Shown here in pieces: positions 7,385 through 18,424 of a stretch of 64,000 nucleotides of DNA. This DNA is from Lentzea albidocapillata (GTDB taxonomy: Bacteria; Actinomycetota; Actinomycetes; Mycobacteriales; Pseudonocardiaceae). Position 1 is the first letter of the stretch. Every line of letters starts with the position of its first letter. Both the position numbers and the translations under genes were made by a program. The stretch covers positions 124,001 to 188,000 of the forward strand of contig NZ_JOEA01000004.1 in the NCBI RefSeq assembly GCF_000719115.1. Reading direction: 5' to 3'. The notes below the pieces were generated by a model that worked only from the letters and a program-made list of their open reading frames with translations, made no database searches and had not been told where the DNA came from.

Positions 7385-8494
7385 GTGGAGTACCTCAAGG
7401 AGACGCAGGGCATCGTCGCGTTCTCGGCGCTGGCCGTGGTGCTCTACCTGCTGGCACGCAGGCCTTCCGACCCGCGTCTGCGCAGCGTCACCGTCCTGGT
7501 GGCCGGCTGGGCGATCGGCTACCCGTTCGGACGCGCGGCGGCCGGCGGACGGTGGTTCCTCGGGCTCGACCCGATGGTCTGCCAGCTGATCCAGCACTCG
7601 ATGCTGCAGATCGGCGTGTACGGCCTGATCTGCTTCTTCATCTTCTCCGCGCTCGACGACGCCGGTGCGCGGCGGCAGGCGCTGCTCCAGCTCGCGCCGC
7701 TCGTGCTGTGCGTCAACGCCATGACGTGGGCGGTGCTCGCGATCCCGGACGACCTGCGGGTGGCGGCGGCACGCGTGCCGAACTCGCTGGGCGGCGGCCC
7801 GACCGGCGTCCTCGCGATCACGGTGTTCTACGCGCTGGCCAACGGTTATCTGCTCTACGGCTTCGCGACGATGTTCGTGTGGGCCCGCCGGTACGCCCGC
7901 GGCGCCGAGCCCCGGTTGCGCCGCGGCCTGCTGATCACCTCGACCGGGCTCGCGCTGCTGGTGCCCGCCGACGCGATCTTCGTGTCCTCCAACGTCTCGC
8001 GCTACTTCGGCGAGCCGCTCCCCCGCTGGCTGCTGACCACCGCCGTGTGGTTCCTGCTGCCGGGCGTGCTCCTGTGCGTCGTCGGCGTGATCTACCCGAT
8101 CGCGGCGATGCGGTTCGCGGCGACGAGGTTGTGGCTGCGGCACCTGCGCGCGTACCACCGGCTCGCTCCACTGTGGACGTTGCTGCACCAGTCGTTCCCC
8201 GAGGACGCCCTGCACCGCGTGCCGTCCAGGCGCGACGCGTTCTCGCTGAGGGGCGTGCATCGGCGCTACTACCGGCGCGTGATCGAGTGCCGGGACGGGC
8301 TGGTGCGGATCAGCCCGTACGTCGCGGAGACCCCCGGCGAGCTGCCGTTGTCCGAACGGCTGCGGGCGGGGCTGGAGACGCGCAGGGCGGGGGCCGTGAC
8401 GATGAGGCGGCCGATCGCGCTCGCGATCCCCGAGGACGACGGCATCGACGCCGACGTGCGAGAACTCGAAAAGCTCGCGGTGGCTCTCCGCTGA
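7385..8494 (+). CDS. MAB_1171c-type multi-TM membrane protein (DUF6545-like)
   Basis: 369-residue integral membrane protein. About seven transmembrane helices fill residues 8-255 (starting GIVAFSALAVVLYLLA, later LLQLAPLVLCVNAMTWAVLAI, GLLITSTGLALLVPADAIFV and TAVWFLLPGVLLCVVGVIYPIAAM). A cytoplasmic C-terminal domain of about 110 residues follows, including WLRHLRAYHRLAPLWTLLH and HRRYYRRVIECRDGL. This architecture matches the actinobacterial MAB_1171c family, annotated as putative transporter without experimental support and often found beside XRE regulators. GTG start directly after the peptidase stop. It may be a sensor or the target of regulation by the first two genes; that is inference. 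Confidence 0.8.
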   Translation: MEYLKETQGIVAFSALAVVLYLLARRPSDPRLRSVTVLVAGWAIGYPFGRAAAGGRWFLGLDPMVCQLIQHSMLQIGVYGLICFFIFSALDDAGARRQALLQLAPLVLCVNAMTWAVLAIPDDLRVAAARVPNSLGGGPTGVLAITVFYALANGYLLYGFATMFVWARRYARGAEPRLRRGLLITSTGLALLVPADAIFVSSNVSRYFGEPLPRWLLTTAVWFLLPGVLLCVVGVIYPIAAMRFAATRLWLRHLRAYHRLAPLWTLLHQSFPEDALHRVPSRRDAFSLRGVHRRYYRRVIECRDGLVRISPYVAETPGELPLSERLRAGLETRRAGAVTMRRPIALAIPEDDGIDADVRELEKLAVALR

Positions 8495-8496
8495 GC

Positions 8497-8660
8497 TAGG
8501 CCGTGTCGGGTCAATCCGTCCGCGATAGCCGCGCCTGAGGGGATTTGTGACGGCACCGCCGCAACTCCCGAATACGCCCGGTATGAGGGAGCAGCGGCGG
8601 CACCGTCACAAATCCGCTCAGACGTGACTCTCATCGGACGGATTGACCCGACACGGCCTA
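8497..8660. repeat. 164-bp near-perfect inverted repeat (MITE-like)
   Basis: Terminal arms 8497-8522 and 8635-8660 are perfect 26-bp inverted repeats starting TAGGCCGTGTCGGG. A second pair, 8532-8562 and 8592-8622, matches at 27 of 31 positions, and the centre (CTCCC ... GGGAG with ATAC/GTAT inside) folds as well, so nearly the whole element can form one cruciform. Outer TA bases could be a TA target duplication, as for Tc1/IS630- or IS5-type miniature elements. No coding capacity. It sits between the membrane protein stop and the ligC start and may also terminate transcription. Confidence 0.7.
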
Positions 8661-8670
8661 TGGTCCCCAT

Positions 8671-9738
8671 GTGGACCTGCCCGTGATGCCGCCGGTGAAG
8701 CCGATGCTCGCGAAGTCCGTCCCTTCGCTGCCACGCGGGGACGGGCTCGCGTACGAGCCCAAGTGGGACGGCTTCCGCTGCATCGTGTTCCGCGACGGCG
8801 ACGAGGTGGAGCTGGGGTCGCGCAACGACAAGCCGCTGACCCGGTACTTCCCCGAGGTCGTCGAGCTGCTTCGGCAGGCCCTGCCGCCGCGGTGCGTGGT
8901 GGACGGCGAGATCATCCTGGTCACGCCCGATGGCCTGAGCTTCGACACCCTCCAGTTGCGACTGCACCCGGCGGCGTCGCGGGTCCGCAAGCTCTCGGTC
9001 GAGACGCCGGCGAGCTTCGTCGCGTTCGACCTGCTGGCCTGCGGTGACTCGGACGTCACCGGGCTCTCCCTGGCCGAGCGCAGGAAGATGCTGGAGGAGG
9101 TCGTCACCGAGGTCCCCGGCGTCTACCTGACACCGTCCACAGCGGACCCCGACGTGGCGCAGGACTGGTTCACGCGGTTCGAGGGCGCGGGCTTCGACGG
9201 CGTGATGGTCAAAGCCCTGGACGGCGTCTACGAGCCGGACAAGCGCGTGATGTTCAAGGTCAAGCACGAACGCACGGCCGACTGCGTGGTCGCGGGCTAC
9301 CGGTGGCACAAGGACGGCGAGACGGTCGGGTCGCTGGTGCTCGGGCTCTACCAGGACGGCGAACTGCACAACGTCGGCGTGGCCAGCAGCTTCACCGCGG
9401 CAAGGCGGCACGAACTGGTCGAGGAACTGAAGCCGTTGCTGAACCCGGCCGACCATCCGTGGAGTGCGTGGGCGACGTACGAGGGTCCTGGCATGAACAG
9501 CCGGTGGAACCCCGAGAAGCAGCTTCAGGTCGTGCTGCTCGAACCGACGCGTGTGGCCGAGGTGCGGTACGAGCACGTGCAGGGTGGACGGTTCCGGCAC
9601 ACAGCTCGTCTGGTGCGGTTCCGCGCGGACAAGACGCCTTTGGAGTGCACGTACGAACAGCTCGAGGAGGTACCGCCCGCCGAGCTGGACGCCCTGTTCG
9701 GTGAGGCCGAACAGCGCAGGCGCACAATCGAGCAGTGA
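8671..9738 (+). CDS. ligC: ATP-dependent DNA ligase, LigC type
   Basis: Seals DNA nicks with ATP; LigC is an accessory actinobacterial ligase with roles in end joining and base-excision repair. The AMP-accepting lysine is Lys31 in EPKWDGFR (motif I). Later nucleotidyltransferase motifs are present: VDGEI, SFVAFDLL, DGVMVK and RVMFKVKH, followed by an OB-fold domain (about 215-350). The 355-residue length and the opening DLPVMPPVKPMLAKS match mycobacterial LigC closely. GTG start with little leader, directly after the MITE-like repeat. The yigZ-like gene overlaps its stop by four bases. The two PolD-like genes 17 kb away could act with it. Confidence 0.94.
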   Translation: MDLPVMPPVKPMLAKSVPSLPRGDGLAYEPKWDGFRCIVFRDGDEVELGSRNDKPLTRYFPEVVELLRQALPPRCVVDGEIILVTPDGLSFDTLQLRLHPAASRVRKLSVETPASFVAFDLLACGDSDVTGLSLAERRKMLEEVVTEVPGVYLTPSTADPDVAQDWFTRFEGAGFDGVMVKALDGVYEPDKRVMFKVKHERTADCVVAGYRWHKDGETVGSLVLGLYQDGELHNVGVASSFTAARRHELVEELKPLLNPADHPWSAWATYEGPGMNSRWNPEKQLQVVLLEPTRVAEVRYEHVQGGRFRHTARLVRFRADKTPLECTYEQLEEVPPAELDALFGEAEQRRRTIEQ

Positions 9739-10334
9739 AGGTGATCAAGCGGGACGGCACGCACGAGATCGAGATCCAGCGGTCGCGGTTCCTGTGCCAC
9801 GTCGCCCGCGTCACCTCCGACCAGGCCGCGTCGGAGTTCTTCGCTCGCGTTCGCAAGGAGCACTGGCAGGCCACGCACAACTGCACGGCGTTCCGGACTC
9901 GCGATACCCAGCGCTCGTCCGACGACGGCGAACCCGCTGGTACGGCCGGTGTGCCGATGCTGGAGGTGCTGACGCGCCGGGATCTGGTCGACACGGCCGT
10001 GGTCGTCACCCGCTACTACGGCGGCATCAAGCTCGGCGCCGGTGGCCTGGTCCGGGCGTACGGACGGGCCGTGTCGGAGGCCATCGACGCGCTCGGCATC
10101 CTCACCCGCGAACGGCACGAGAGCGTGCTTCTGGCCGTGGACCACGATCAGGCGGGGAAGCTGGAGAACGCGCTGCGCGCGGCCGGGTACAACGTCGCGG
10201 ACACCGAGTACGGCCATGACGTCACCTTCACCGTGCTCACGAAGGACCCGGAGGCGTTCGAGGTCTGGCTCGCCGCGCAGACCGGCGGTTCCGTGACCGC
10301 GATCAGGGGCGAGCCGGTGGACCTCGACACCTGA
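9735..10334 (+). CDS. YigZ/IMPACT family protein (UPF0029 + DUF1949)
   Basis: Cytoplasmic protein of the YigZ/IMPACT family, whose eukaryotic members bind GCN1 and modulate translation stress responses; the bacterial role is unsettled. The N-terminal UPF0029 domain (about 1-115) has the signatures ATHNCTAFR, SSDDGEPAGTAG and VVVTRYYGGIKLGAGGLVRAY. The C-terminal DUF1949 domain (about 130-195) is ferredoxin-like. The 199-residue length is typical. Its GTG overlaps the ligC stop (GTGA), so the two are translationally coupled. Transcription ends at the hairpin just downstream. Confidence 0.92.
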   Translation: MKVIKRDGTHEIEIQRSRFLCHVARVTSDQAASEFFARVRKEHWQATHNCTAFRTRDTQRSSDDGEPAGTAGVPMLEVLTRRDLVDTAVVVTRYYGGIKLGAGGLVRAYGRAVSEAIDALGILTRERHESVLLAVDHDQAGKLENALRAAGYNVADTEYGHDVTFTVLTKDPEAFEVWLAAQTGGSVTAIRGEPVDLDT

Positions 10335-10337
10335 TAG

Positions 10338-10375
10338 GAACGCGCCCCCGCCTGCTTGTCGGCGGGGGCGCGTTC
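10338..10375. terminator. Bidirectional rho-independent-type terminator
   Basis: A perfect 15-bp stem (GAACGCGCCCCCGCC with GGCGGGGGCGCGTTC) and an 8-base loop lie between the convergent yigZ-like and GH3 genes. It can serve both strands. Confidence 0.9.
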
Positions 10376-10399
10376 GTTCATCGCTTCACGTGCAGGTGG

Positions 10400-13003
<2,604 letters not shown>

Positions 13004-13039
13004 GCCGCGATCCTCAACGGCGTGTTACGTCCACGTCAA

Positions 13040-13053
13040 TGGGAACGCTCTCA
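13040..13053. promoter_or_regulatory. CebR-like (LacI-family) operator
   Basis: TGGGAACGCTCTCA differs at two positions from TGGGAGCGCTCCCA, the box bound by CebR, the cellobiose-responsive repressor of actinobacteria. It sits 37 bases upstream of the GH3 beta-glucosidase start, where repression would be effective. The repressor gene is not in this window. Confidence 0.7.
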
Positions 13054-13133
13054 CGACTTTGTTCCGGAAACTTTCAGGACGAAGTTCCCATCCGGGGCCG
13101 ATGGGTTCGCGCAGGCGTCCCGGGACAGCGAAC

Positions 13134-13163
13134 GGCCCCCGGTTCCCGTAGGAACCAGGGGCC
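13134..13163 (-). terminator. Hairpin terminator of gltX
   Basis: The 13-bp stem GGCCCCCGGTTCC / GGAACCAGGGGCC has one mismatch and a 4-base loop. It lies 13 bases after the gltX stop. There is no long T tract, as is usual in high-GC actinobacteria. Confidence 0.75.
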
Positions 13164-13176
13164 GCGGTCACCACCG

Positions 13177-14823
13177 TCAGCCGGCGAGCGCGCGCACCCG
13201 GCGCAGCACCTCGTCGGCGCCCAGCGTCCGGGCGACGGCGTGCAGGTCCGGGCTAGCCTTCGACCCCGTCAGTGCCACGCGGATCAGCTGTGCGGCCTCA
13301 CGGATCGAGCCGGGGTACGCGTCCGGGTTCTTCTTGAGTTCCTTGGGGTTCGGCGCGAAACCGTGCTTCGCGGCGAGTTCGCGGATCTGGCCGAACCACT
13401 CCTGGCCGTCCTCCAGGTCCGCGTAGCCGTCCGCGAAGTCCGCGGCGAACGCGGAGATCAGCTCGGGCGACAGGCCGCCGAGGCGCTCGTCGGTGCGGTC
13501 GGACACGAGCGGGAACAGCGACGGGAAGAAGAAGCCGTAGGCGGTGCGGAAGTCCGCCCACTTGCGGAGGTCCTTGCGCGGGTTCGCGACCTCCGGGCCA
13601 CGCTCGACCTTCAGCGCCGCCAGTGCCGCGTCACGCTCCGAGGCCAGCACCGTGACCAGCTCGGGGTCGTAGGTCTCGGCCCACTCCGACACGAGGGAGA
13701 TGATCTCCTCGCCGGACAGGGCGGCCACGTAGTCGGCGCAGATGTCGTCGAGCTTCACCAGGTCGACCAGCGGGCCCGCGACACCGCACTCGGCGAGCGA
13801 GATCGGCGCCTCCAGGGCCTCGGCCAGCGGCAGCTCGGCCAGGCGGGCGTTGACCAGGCCGCGCAGGTAGTACTGGACGGCCGGGGCCGGGAAGCCCGCC
13901 TCGATGAAGAACTCGACGGACGCCTCGGGGTCCTTGCGCTTCGAGAGCTTGCGCCGGGAGCCGCCCTGCTGCTTCATCAGCGGCGCGATGTGGGCGTACT
14001 CGACGCGGTCGAAGCCCAGGGCGTCGAACAGCTGCAGGTGCGTCGGGACGGACGAGATCCACTCCTCGCCGCGGATCACCAGGTTCACGCGCATCAGGTG
14101 GTCGTCGACGGCGTGCGCGAAGTGGTACGTGGGCAGGCGCGGCGACTGGTCGGACGCCTTGAGGATCACCACGTCGTTGCGGTTGGCGTCGTGCTCGAGC
14201 TCGCCGCGGATGGCGTCCACGAACTTCGTCCGCTCCCCCGCCTTGCCCGGCGAACGGAAGCGCACGACGTACGGACGGCCGGCCTCCAAAGCCTCGGCGA
14301 CCTCGGCAGCGGTCTTGTCACGCCAGATCGCCCAGCGGCCGTAGTAACCGGTCGGCAGCTTCGTGGCCTGCTGACGGGCGGTGATGTCCGCGAGCTCTTC
14401 CTTCGTCGCGAAGCACAGGTACGCGTGACCGGAGCGCACCAGCTCGCGCACGTACGTCAGGTAGACCTGCTCGCGCTGCGACTGGTGGTACGGGCCGTAC
14501 GAGCCCACGGCGTCGGCCTCGTCGGGCTCGATGCCGAAGTACTTGAACGCCTTGTTGAACTGCTCGACGGCGCCGGGGACCTCACGGGCCTGGTCGGTGT
14601 CCTCGACGCGCACGATGTACGAGCCACCGGAGTGGGACGCCAGGTCGCGGTCGATCATGCCGACGTACAGGCCGCCGATGTGCAGGAACCCGGTCGGCGA
14701 CGGCCCCAGGCGGGTGACCTTCGCGCCTTCGCCCAGCCCGCGGGGCGGGTACTGCTCCTCCCAGTGGGACGGCTCGGGCAGGTCCGAGGGGAACAGGGCG
14801 TCGACGACGGCACGGTCGAGCAT
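13177..14823 (-). CDS. gltX: Glutamate--tRNA ligase, long non-canonical type
   Basis: Class I aminoacyl-tRNA synthetase charging tRNA-Glu (possibly also tRNA-Gln). The HIGH-type motif is in LGPSPTGFLHIGG (about residues 40-52) and the KMSKR-type motif is SRRKLSKRKDP; the C-terminal half is the anticodon-binding region. The protein has 548 residues with an N-terminal extension (FPSDLPEPSHWEEQYPPRGLGEGAKVTR) that canonical actinobacterial GluRS (about 490 residues, opening directly with VRxRFxPSPTG) lacks. This form resembles the roughly 550-residue enzymes of clostridia. The ATG at 14823 is chosen because upstream residues look non-coding. A second, canonical gltX elsewhere in the genome is likely. 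Confidence 0.9.
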   Translation of the reverse strand: MLDRAVVDALFPSDLPEPSHWEEQYPPRGLGEGAKVTRLGPSPTGFLHIGGLYVGMIDRDLASHSGGSYIVRVEDTDQAREVPGAVEQFNKAFKYFGIEPDEADAVGSYGPYHQSQREQVYLTYVRELVRSGHAYLCFATKEELADITARQQATKLPTGYYGRWAIWRDKTAAEVAEALEAGRPYVVRFRSPGKAGERTKFVDAIRGELEHDANRNDVVILKASDQSPRLPTYHFAHAVDDHLMRVNLVIRGEEWISSVPTHLQLFDALGFDRVEYAHIAPLMKQQGGSRRKLSKRKDPEASVEFFIEAGFPAPAVQYYLRGLVNARLAELPLAEALEAPISLAECGVAGPLVDLVKLDDICADYVAALSGEEIISLVSEWAETYDPELVTVLASERDAALAALKVERGPEVANPRKDLRKWADFRTAYGFFFPSLFPLVSDRTDERLGGLSPELISAFAADFADGYADLEDGQEWFGQIRELAAKHGFAPNPKELKKNPDAYPGSIREAAQLIRVALTGSKASPDLHAVARTLGADEVLRRVRALAG

Positions 14824-14923
14824 CGCTAGGGGTCTCCAAACCAGGGAAAGAAGTACCCCCAGGTTATCAACGTGCGCGAGCCGAAATGCCGGGCCCTCGG
14901 TGATCGGCCTAAGCTCACCGGCC

Positions 14924-15544
14924 ATGGCCAAGTACCTCGACGTCCACCCGGTCAACCCGCAGAAGCGCGCCATCGACCAGGCTGTGCGGATCCTGCAGGA
15001 GGACGGCCTGATCGCGTACCCGACCGACTCCTGCTACGCGCTCGGCTGCCGTCTGGGCAACAAGGACGGCATCGACCGCATCCGGGAGATCCGCAAGCTC
15101 GACGACAAGCACCACTTCACGCTGATGTGCGAGAACTTCGCCCAGCTCGGTCAGTTCGTCGTCGTCGACAACGCGGTGTTCCGCGCGGTCAAGGCCTCCA
15201 CGCCGGGCAACTACACGTTCATCCTGCCCGCGACGAAGGAGGTGCCGCGCCGCATGATGCACCCGAAGAAGAAGACGGTGGGCGCGCGCATCCCGGACCA
15301 CGTCGTGACGCAGGCGCTGCTCGACGCGATGGGCGAGCCGCTGCTCACCAGCACCCTGCTGCTGCCCGACGAGGCCGAGCCGCTCGTGCAGGGCTGGGAG
15401 ATCAAGGAACGCCTCGACCACGTGGTGGACGCGGTGCTCGACTCCGGGGAGTGCGGCACCACGCCCACCACGGTGGTGGACTTCTCGAGCGGCGAGGCCG
15501 AGATCATCCGCTACGGCGCGGGCGACCCGGCCAGGTTCGAATAG
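14924..15544 (+). CDS. YciO/Sua5-type threonylcarbamoyl-AMP synthase-like protein
   Basis: 206-residue cytoplasmic protein of the Sua5/YrdC/YciO fold. YrdC members make threonylcarbamoyl-AMP from threonine, bicarbonate and ATP for tRNA t6A modification; YciO members are paralogues of less certain activity. IAYPTDSCYALGC and HHFTLMCENFAQLGQF, followed by YTFILPATKEVPRRMMHPKKKTVG, match YciO better than YrdC. The signature region KRAxDQAVxILxxDGLIAYPTDS is intact. The start is the ATG at 14924; a longer upstream reading frame is only antisense to gltX. Divergent from gltX by 100 bases, convergent with the subtilase with 3 bases between stops. Confidence 0.88.
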   Translation: MAKYLDVHPVNPQKRAIDQAVRILQEDGLIAYPTDSCYALGCRLGNKDGIDRIREIRKLDDKHHFTLMCENFAQLGQFVVVDNAVFRAVKASTPGNYTFILPATKEVPRRMMHPKKKTVGARIPDHVVTQALLDAMGEPLLTSTLLLPDEAEPLVQGWEIKERLDHVVDAVLDSGECGTTPTTVVDFSSGEAEIIRYGAGDPARFE

Positions 15545-15547
15545 CTG

Positions 15548-17371
15548 CTACGACACGACCAGCGCGTAGTCGGCGTCGGTCGCGGTCGTCTCCCTGTGAC
15601 CGTCCACGTTGACCGAGGTCGCGATCACCTCGACCGTCCAGTTGCCCGCGGCGGGCGTCTGGACGAGGACGTTCTCCACGGTGTCGACGGTGTTCGCGAC
15701 GCCGCCGGCCGTGGACCAGTTGCCGGCCAGCAGGCCGTTGTTGCCCCAGTAGACGGTGCCGTTGGGGGCGGTGACCTTCAGCGTCAGGTCGTTGACGGTC
15801 GCCTTGGCCGCGGTCGGCGAACCGGCCGGGTCGGTGTAGGCCAGCGTCGCGCGCAGCGGCGTCTGGCCGTTGGACGCCACGGTGTACTTGCGCGACTGAC
15901 CGGTCGTCAGCAGATCGGTCTCGTTCACCAGGACCGGCAGCTTCCAGCCGCCCGCCTTGGCGCGGTCGTAGAGGTTGCGGACCGACGCCGTGCCCCAGCC
16001 CTGGTGCGTGCGGGTCTGGTCGTGCGTGGTGCCGGAGAACGCGTGCTGGTCGGCGGTGTTGATGAGCAGCGCCTTCGCGGTCGCCGCGTGCGGGCGGGAC
16101 GCGAACACGTCGCGCTTCTTGCCGGGGGCGCCGTCGAACACGCCGTCGGACCACATCTGGAACAGCAGACCGGCGTTGCCGCAGGTGATCGGCGTGGCGC
16201 CGGACGTGCCGCCGAACGACGTCGTGTACGCGGTGTCGCTGGTGGACGTCGTGGTGTCGATGCGGTCGTAGAAGTTCGAGAGCTCCGGCTTGATGCGGCC
16301 GTCGGCGGCGGGGCCGATCGACGCTCCGCCGTTCCACTTGTCGTCGGTGCGCGAGGCGGTGTTGTAGTGGTAGTGGCCGCCGACCGACAGCACGTTCTTC
16401 GACCACGCCTGCGGGCGCGAGCTTCTGGTGCCCGCGTTGCTCTGCGACTGGCAGATCAGCAGGTCGTGGTCGAACACGATCCGGTCCAGCTCCTGCGAGA
16501 TGGAGTTGTACGACGTGGTGAGCGAGCTGCCCCAGCTGTTGCTCTGGAACACGGCCCGGTACTGGCCCGCCGGGTCGACGAGCCGCTTGGTGTGCGCGTA
16601 CCGGTCACCGGAGTTGTAGACGGCGAAGATGCCCTGCGCCTCGGGCAGCAGGCCGCGCTGCGCGGACGAGACGCCGGACGCGAAGATCTGCCCGTACGTC
16701 GCGGTGCCGTGCGAGGTGCTCGACGAGTTGGCGGTGTGCATCACCGGCGGCCGGGCACGGAACTCCTGGTGCGTGGTGCGCAGGCCGCCGTCCATCACCT
16801 CGCCGCGCACGCCCTGGCCGCGGTAGCCGCCCGCGGCCTCGATGTGGTTGGCACCGGACGACGCGCGCGAGATCGCCATGTCGGTCTCCGGCGTGGACAC
16901 CGGGTCGATCGCGATCACGGCGGGCAGCTTCGCGAGCTGTGCGGCTTGTCCGGCGTCCAAGGTGGCCATGATGTGCTCACGGCTCTCGGAGATGACGTTC
17001 ACCTTGCCGCCCAAGGACTTCACCCTGGCGGCGACGGTCCTCTGGTCGGCCGCGTCCTGCTCGACCAGCGTGATCAGGTAGTCGGACGAGCCGCCCAGCG
17101 CCATGATCTGCGGCTGGGCCTGGAACGGCTTCACCTCCCGCACGTAGCTCAGCCGCGCGACGCGCGCGGTGTTCGTCATGCGGGCGACGTAGGTGCCGTC
17201 CTGGACGAACGCGCCGAGCCGCACGCCGAGGCCCTCGAGCTGGTGGCGCTGGCCGTCGGACAGGGTGGTGCGGAACTGCAGCAGGTAGGCGCCCTCGGCC
17301 GGGGCAGCGACCGCAGGAACGCCGCTGATCAGCGAGAACACCGTGGCAACGCTCAGTATTGTGCGCAGCAC
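15548..17371 (-). CDS. Secreted S8-family serine peptidase (subtilase)
   Basis: Exported protease of 607 residues. A signal peptide (about 1-25, VLRTILSVATVFSLISGVPAVAA) is followed by an inhibitor/propeptide-like region (to about 190). In the catalytic domain the triad is Asp in GEVMDGGLRTTHQEF, His in SSTSHGTATYG and Ser in FGGTSGATPITCG. The Asp is followed by GG rather than the more usual S/T-G. A C-terminal P-domain-like beta region (about 480-607, LRATLAYTDPAG to NWTVEVIATSV) completes the kexin/peptidase S8 layout. GTG at 17371 is 8 bases after GGAGG; the upstream ATG at 17386 has no ribosome site. Stands alone. Confidence 0.9.
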   Translation of the reverse strand: MLRTILSVATVFSLISGVPAVAAPAEGAYLLQFRTTLSDGQRHQLEGLGVRLGAFVQDGTYVARMTNTARVARLSYVREVKPFQAQPQIMALGGSSDYLITLVEQDAADQRTVAARVKSLGGKVNVISESREHIMATLDAGQAAQLAKLPAVIAIDPVSTPETDMAISRASSGANHIEAAGGYRGQGVRGEVMDGGLRTTHQEFRARPPVMHTANSSSTSHGTATYGQIFASGVSSAQRGLLPEAQGIFAVYNSGDRYAHTKRLVDPAGQYRAVFQSNSWGSSLTTSYNSISQELDRIVFDHDLLICQSQSNAGTRSSRPQAWSKNVLSVGGHYHYNTASRTDDKWNGGASIGPAADGRIKPELSNFYDRIDTTTSTSDTAYTTSFGGTSGATPITCGNAGLLFQMWSDGVFDGAPGKKRDVFASRPHAATAKALLINTADQHAFSGTTHDQTRTHQGWGTASVRNLYDRAKAGGWKLPVLVNETDLLTTGQSRKYTVASNGQTPLRATLAYTDPAGSPTAAKATVNDLTLKVTAPNGTVYWGNNGLLAGNWSTAGGVANTVDTVENVLVQTPAAGNWTVEVIATSVNVDGHRETTATDADYALVVS

Positions 17372-17611
17372 GAAAACAACCTCCATCGGCAGGGTTGGCG
17401 GCGACCGGAGGGAGTCACCGCCCGTGACCAGCACGTTACCGGTGATGGCCAGGCCAGGACATCAGTCGTTCGGCGGTGATCATCTAGCGGGACGGTGTAG
17501 CACAATCCCTTCCGCTGCCGATGTTCACGTTCACCCGGATGGTGCATCCGGAGTAACGTCCGATCAGGTAAGCCCGACATGCCCGGCAAAGCATTTCCGC
17601 GCGGAGGACGG

Positions 17612-18378
17612 ATGTCTGTCGCACCTGAGCAGCTGATGGAAGAACTGCGCACCTTGTGCCGGGGGCGCAGTTCCGGTTCCTCAACGAACGCATCGAGTGG
17701 CTCGCGAGACAACAGGACCGCGGTGCGCGAACGGTGCGCAGGAGGATGGACGCCGGACTGCAGCGCCTGGTGGAGGTGGCGCTGCAGCCGGCCCCTTCGA
17801 CGACGCACGTGGCGCCGTCGGAACTGTGGCACGTCAAGGAGTTCGACGCGCTGCTGAAGCTGGACGGTCCGACGCCCGCGTGCACGGAACGCCGGACCGT
17901 TGTGGCCGACACCGACGGTGTCAACGAGATCGCGTGGTCGATCACGATCCCCTCCCCCACGCCCGACGGTGCTCCAGGCGACCTGGACGTGGAGGTGTTG
18001 CACGGGGTCGAGCTCATCGGCCACGAACGTCCGTCCCCGCGGCGCTTCCTGATGAAGCTGCGGTTGCCCCGACCCCTCAACGCAGGACAAACGCACCAGT
18101 TCGCGCTCGAAGTGCGCGTGCCGCGCGGACAGCCGATGCGTCCGACCTACGTGTTCTGGCCGGAGCGGATGTGCGAGTCGTTCCGGTTGCGGGTGCGGTT
18201 CGACCGGGACGACCTGCCGGAGTCGGTGTGGCGCGTCGAGGAAGCCCTGGCGCGCGACACCGATGACCTGACGCCTTGGCCGCAGTCGTTGCCGCTGGAC
18301 GAGATCGGTGAGATCGACGTGCAGTTCCCACACCCTCGTCAGGGCCGCGGCTACGGCGTGCAGTGGACGCCACGCTGA
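17612..18378 (+). pseudogene. Actinobacterial hypothetical gene, apparent -1 frameshift in G run
   Basis: Two frames read as one protein. ATG at 17612, four bases after GGAGGACGG, opens SVAPEQLMEELRTLCRG, but this frame then degenerates. From the GGGGG run at 17661-17665, the -1 frame continues AQFRFLNERIEWLARQQDRG and on to 18378 (about 240 residues). The joined N-terminus (LRTLCRG...RIEWLA...VRRRMDAGLQRLVE) resembles the opening of actinobacterial HTH-associated regulatory proteins; the rest (WSITIPSPTP..., FWPERMCESFRLRVRFDRDDLP) is unrecognised and looks like a beta-rich effector domain. One extra G would restore it, so a real lesion, a sequencing error or slippage are all possible. Translation only from GTG 17656 is an alternative. 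Confidence 0.65.
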
Positions 18379-18391
18379 TAGCCGGAGCCGT

Positions 18392-18424
18392 TCAGATCAT
18401 CTCGATGCAGAAGTGCGGTTCCAC
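18392..18424 (-). CDS. Possible 10-codon ORF with strong ribosome site
   Basis: GTG followed by nine sense codons and TGA encodes VEPHFCIEMI. A GGGAGG Shine-Dalgarno lies at 18433-18438, eight bases before the GTG, stronger than for most genes in the window. It is 50 bases downstream of a 33-residue membrane peptide on the same strand. Its ribosome site is inside a potential hairpin. No homologue is recognised; it may be a leader peptide, a signalling peptide or chance. Confidence 0.35.
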   Translation of the reverse strand: MEPHFCIEMI

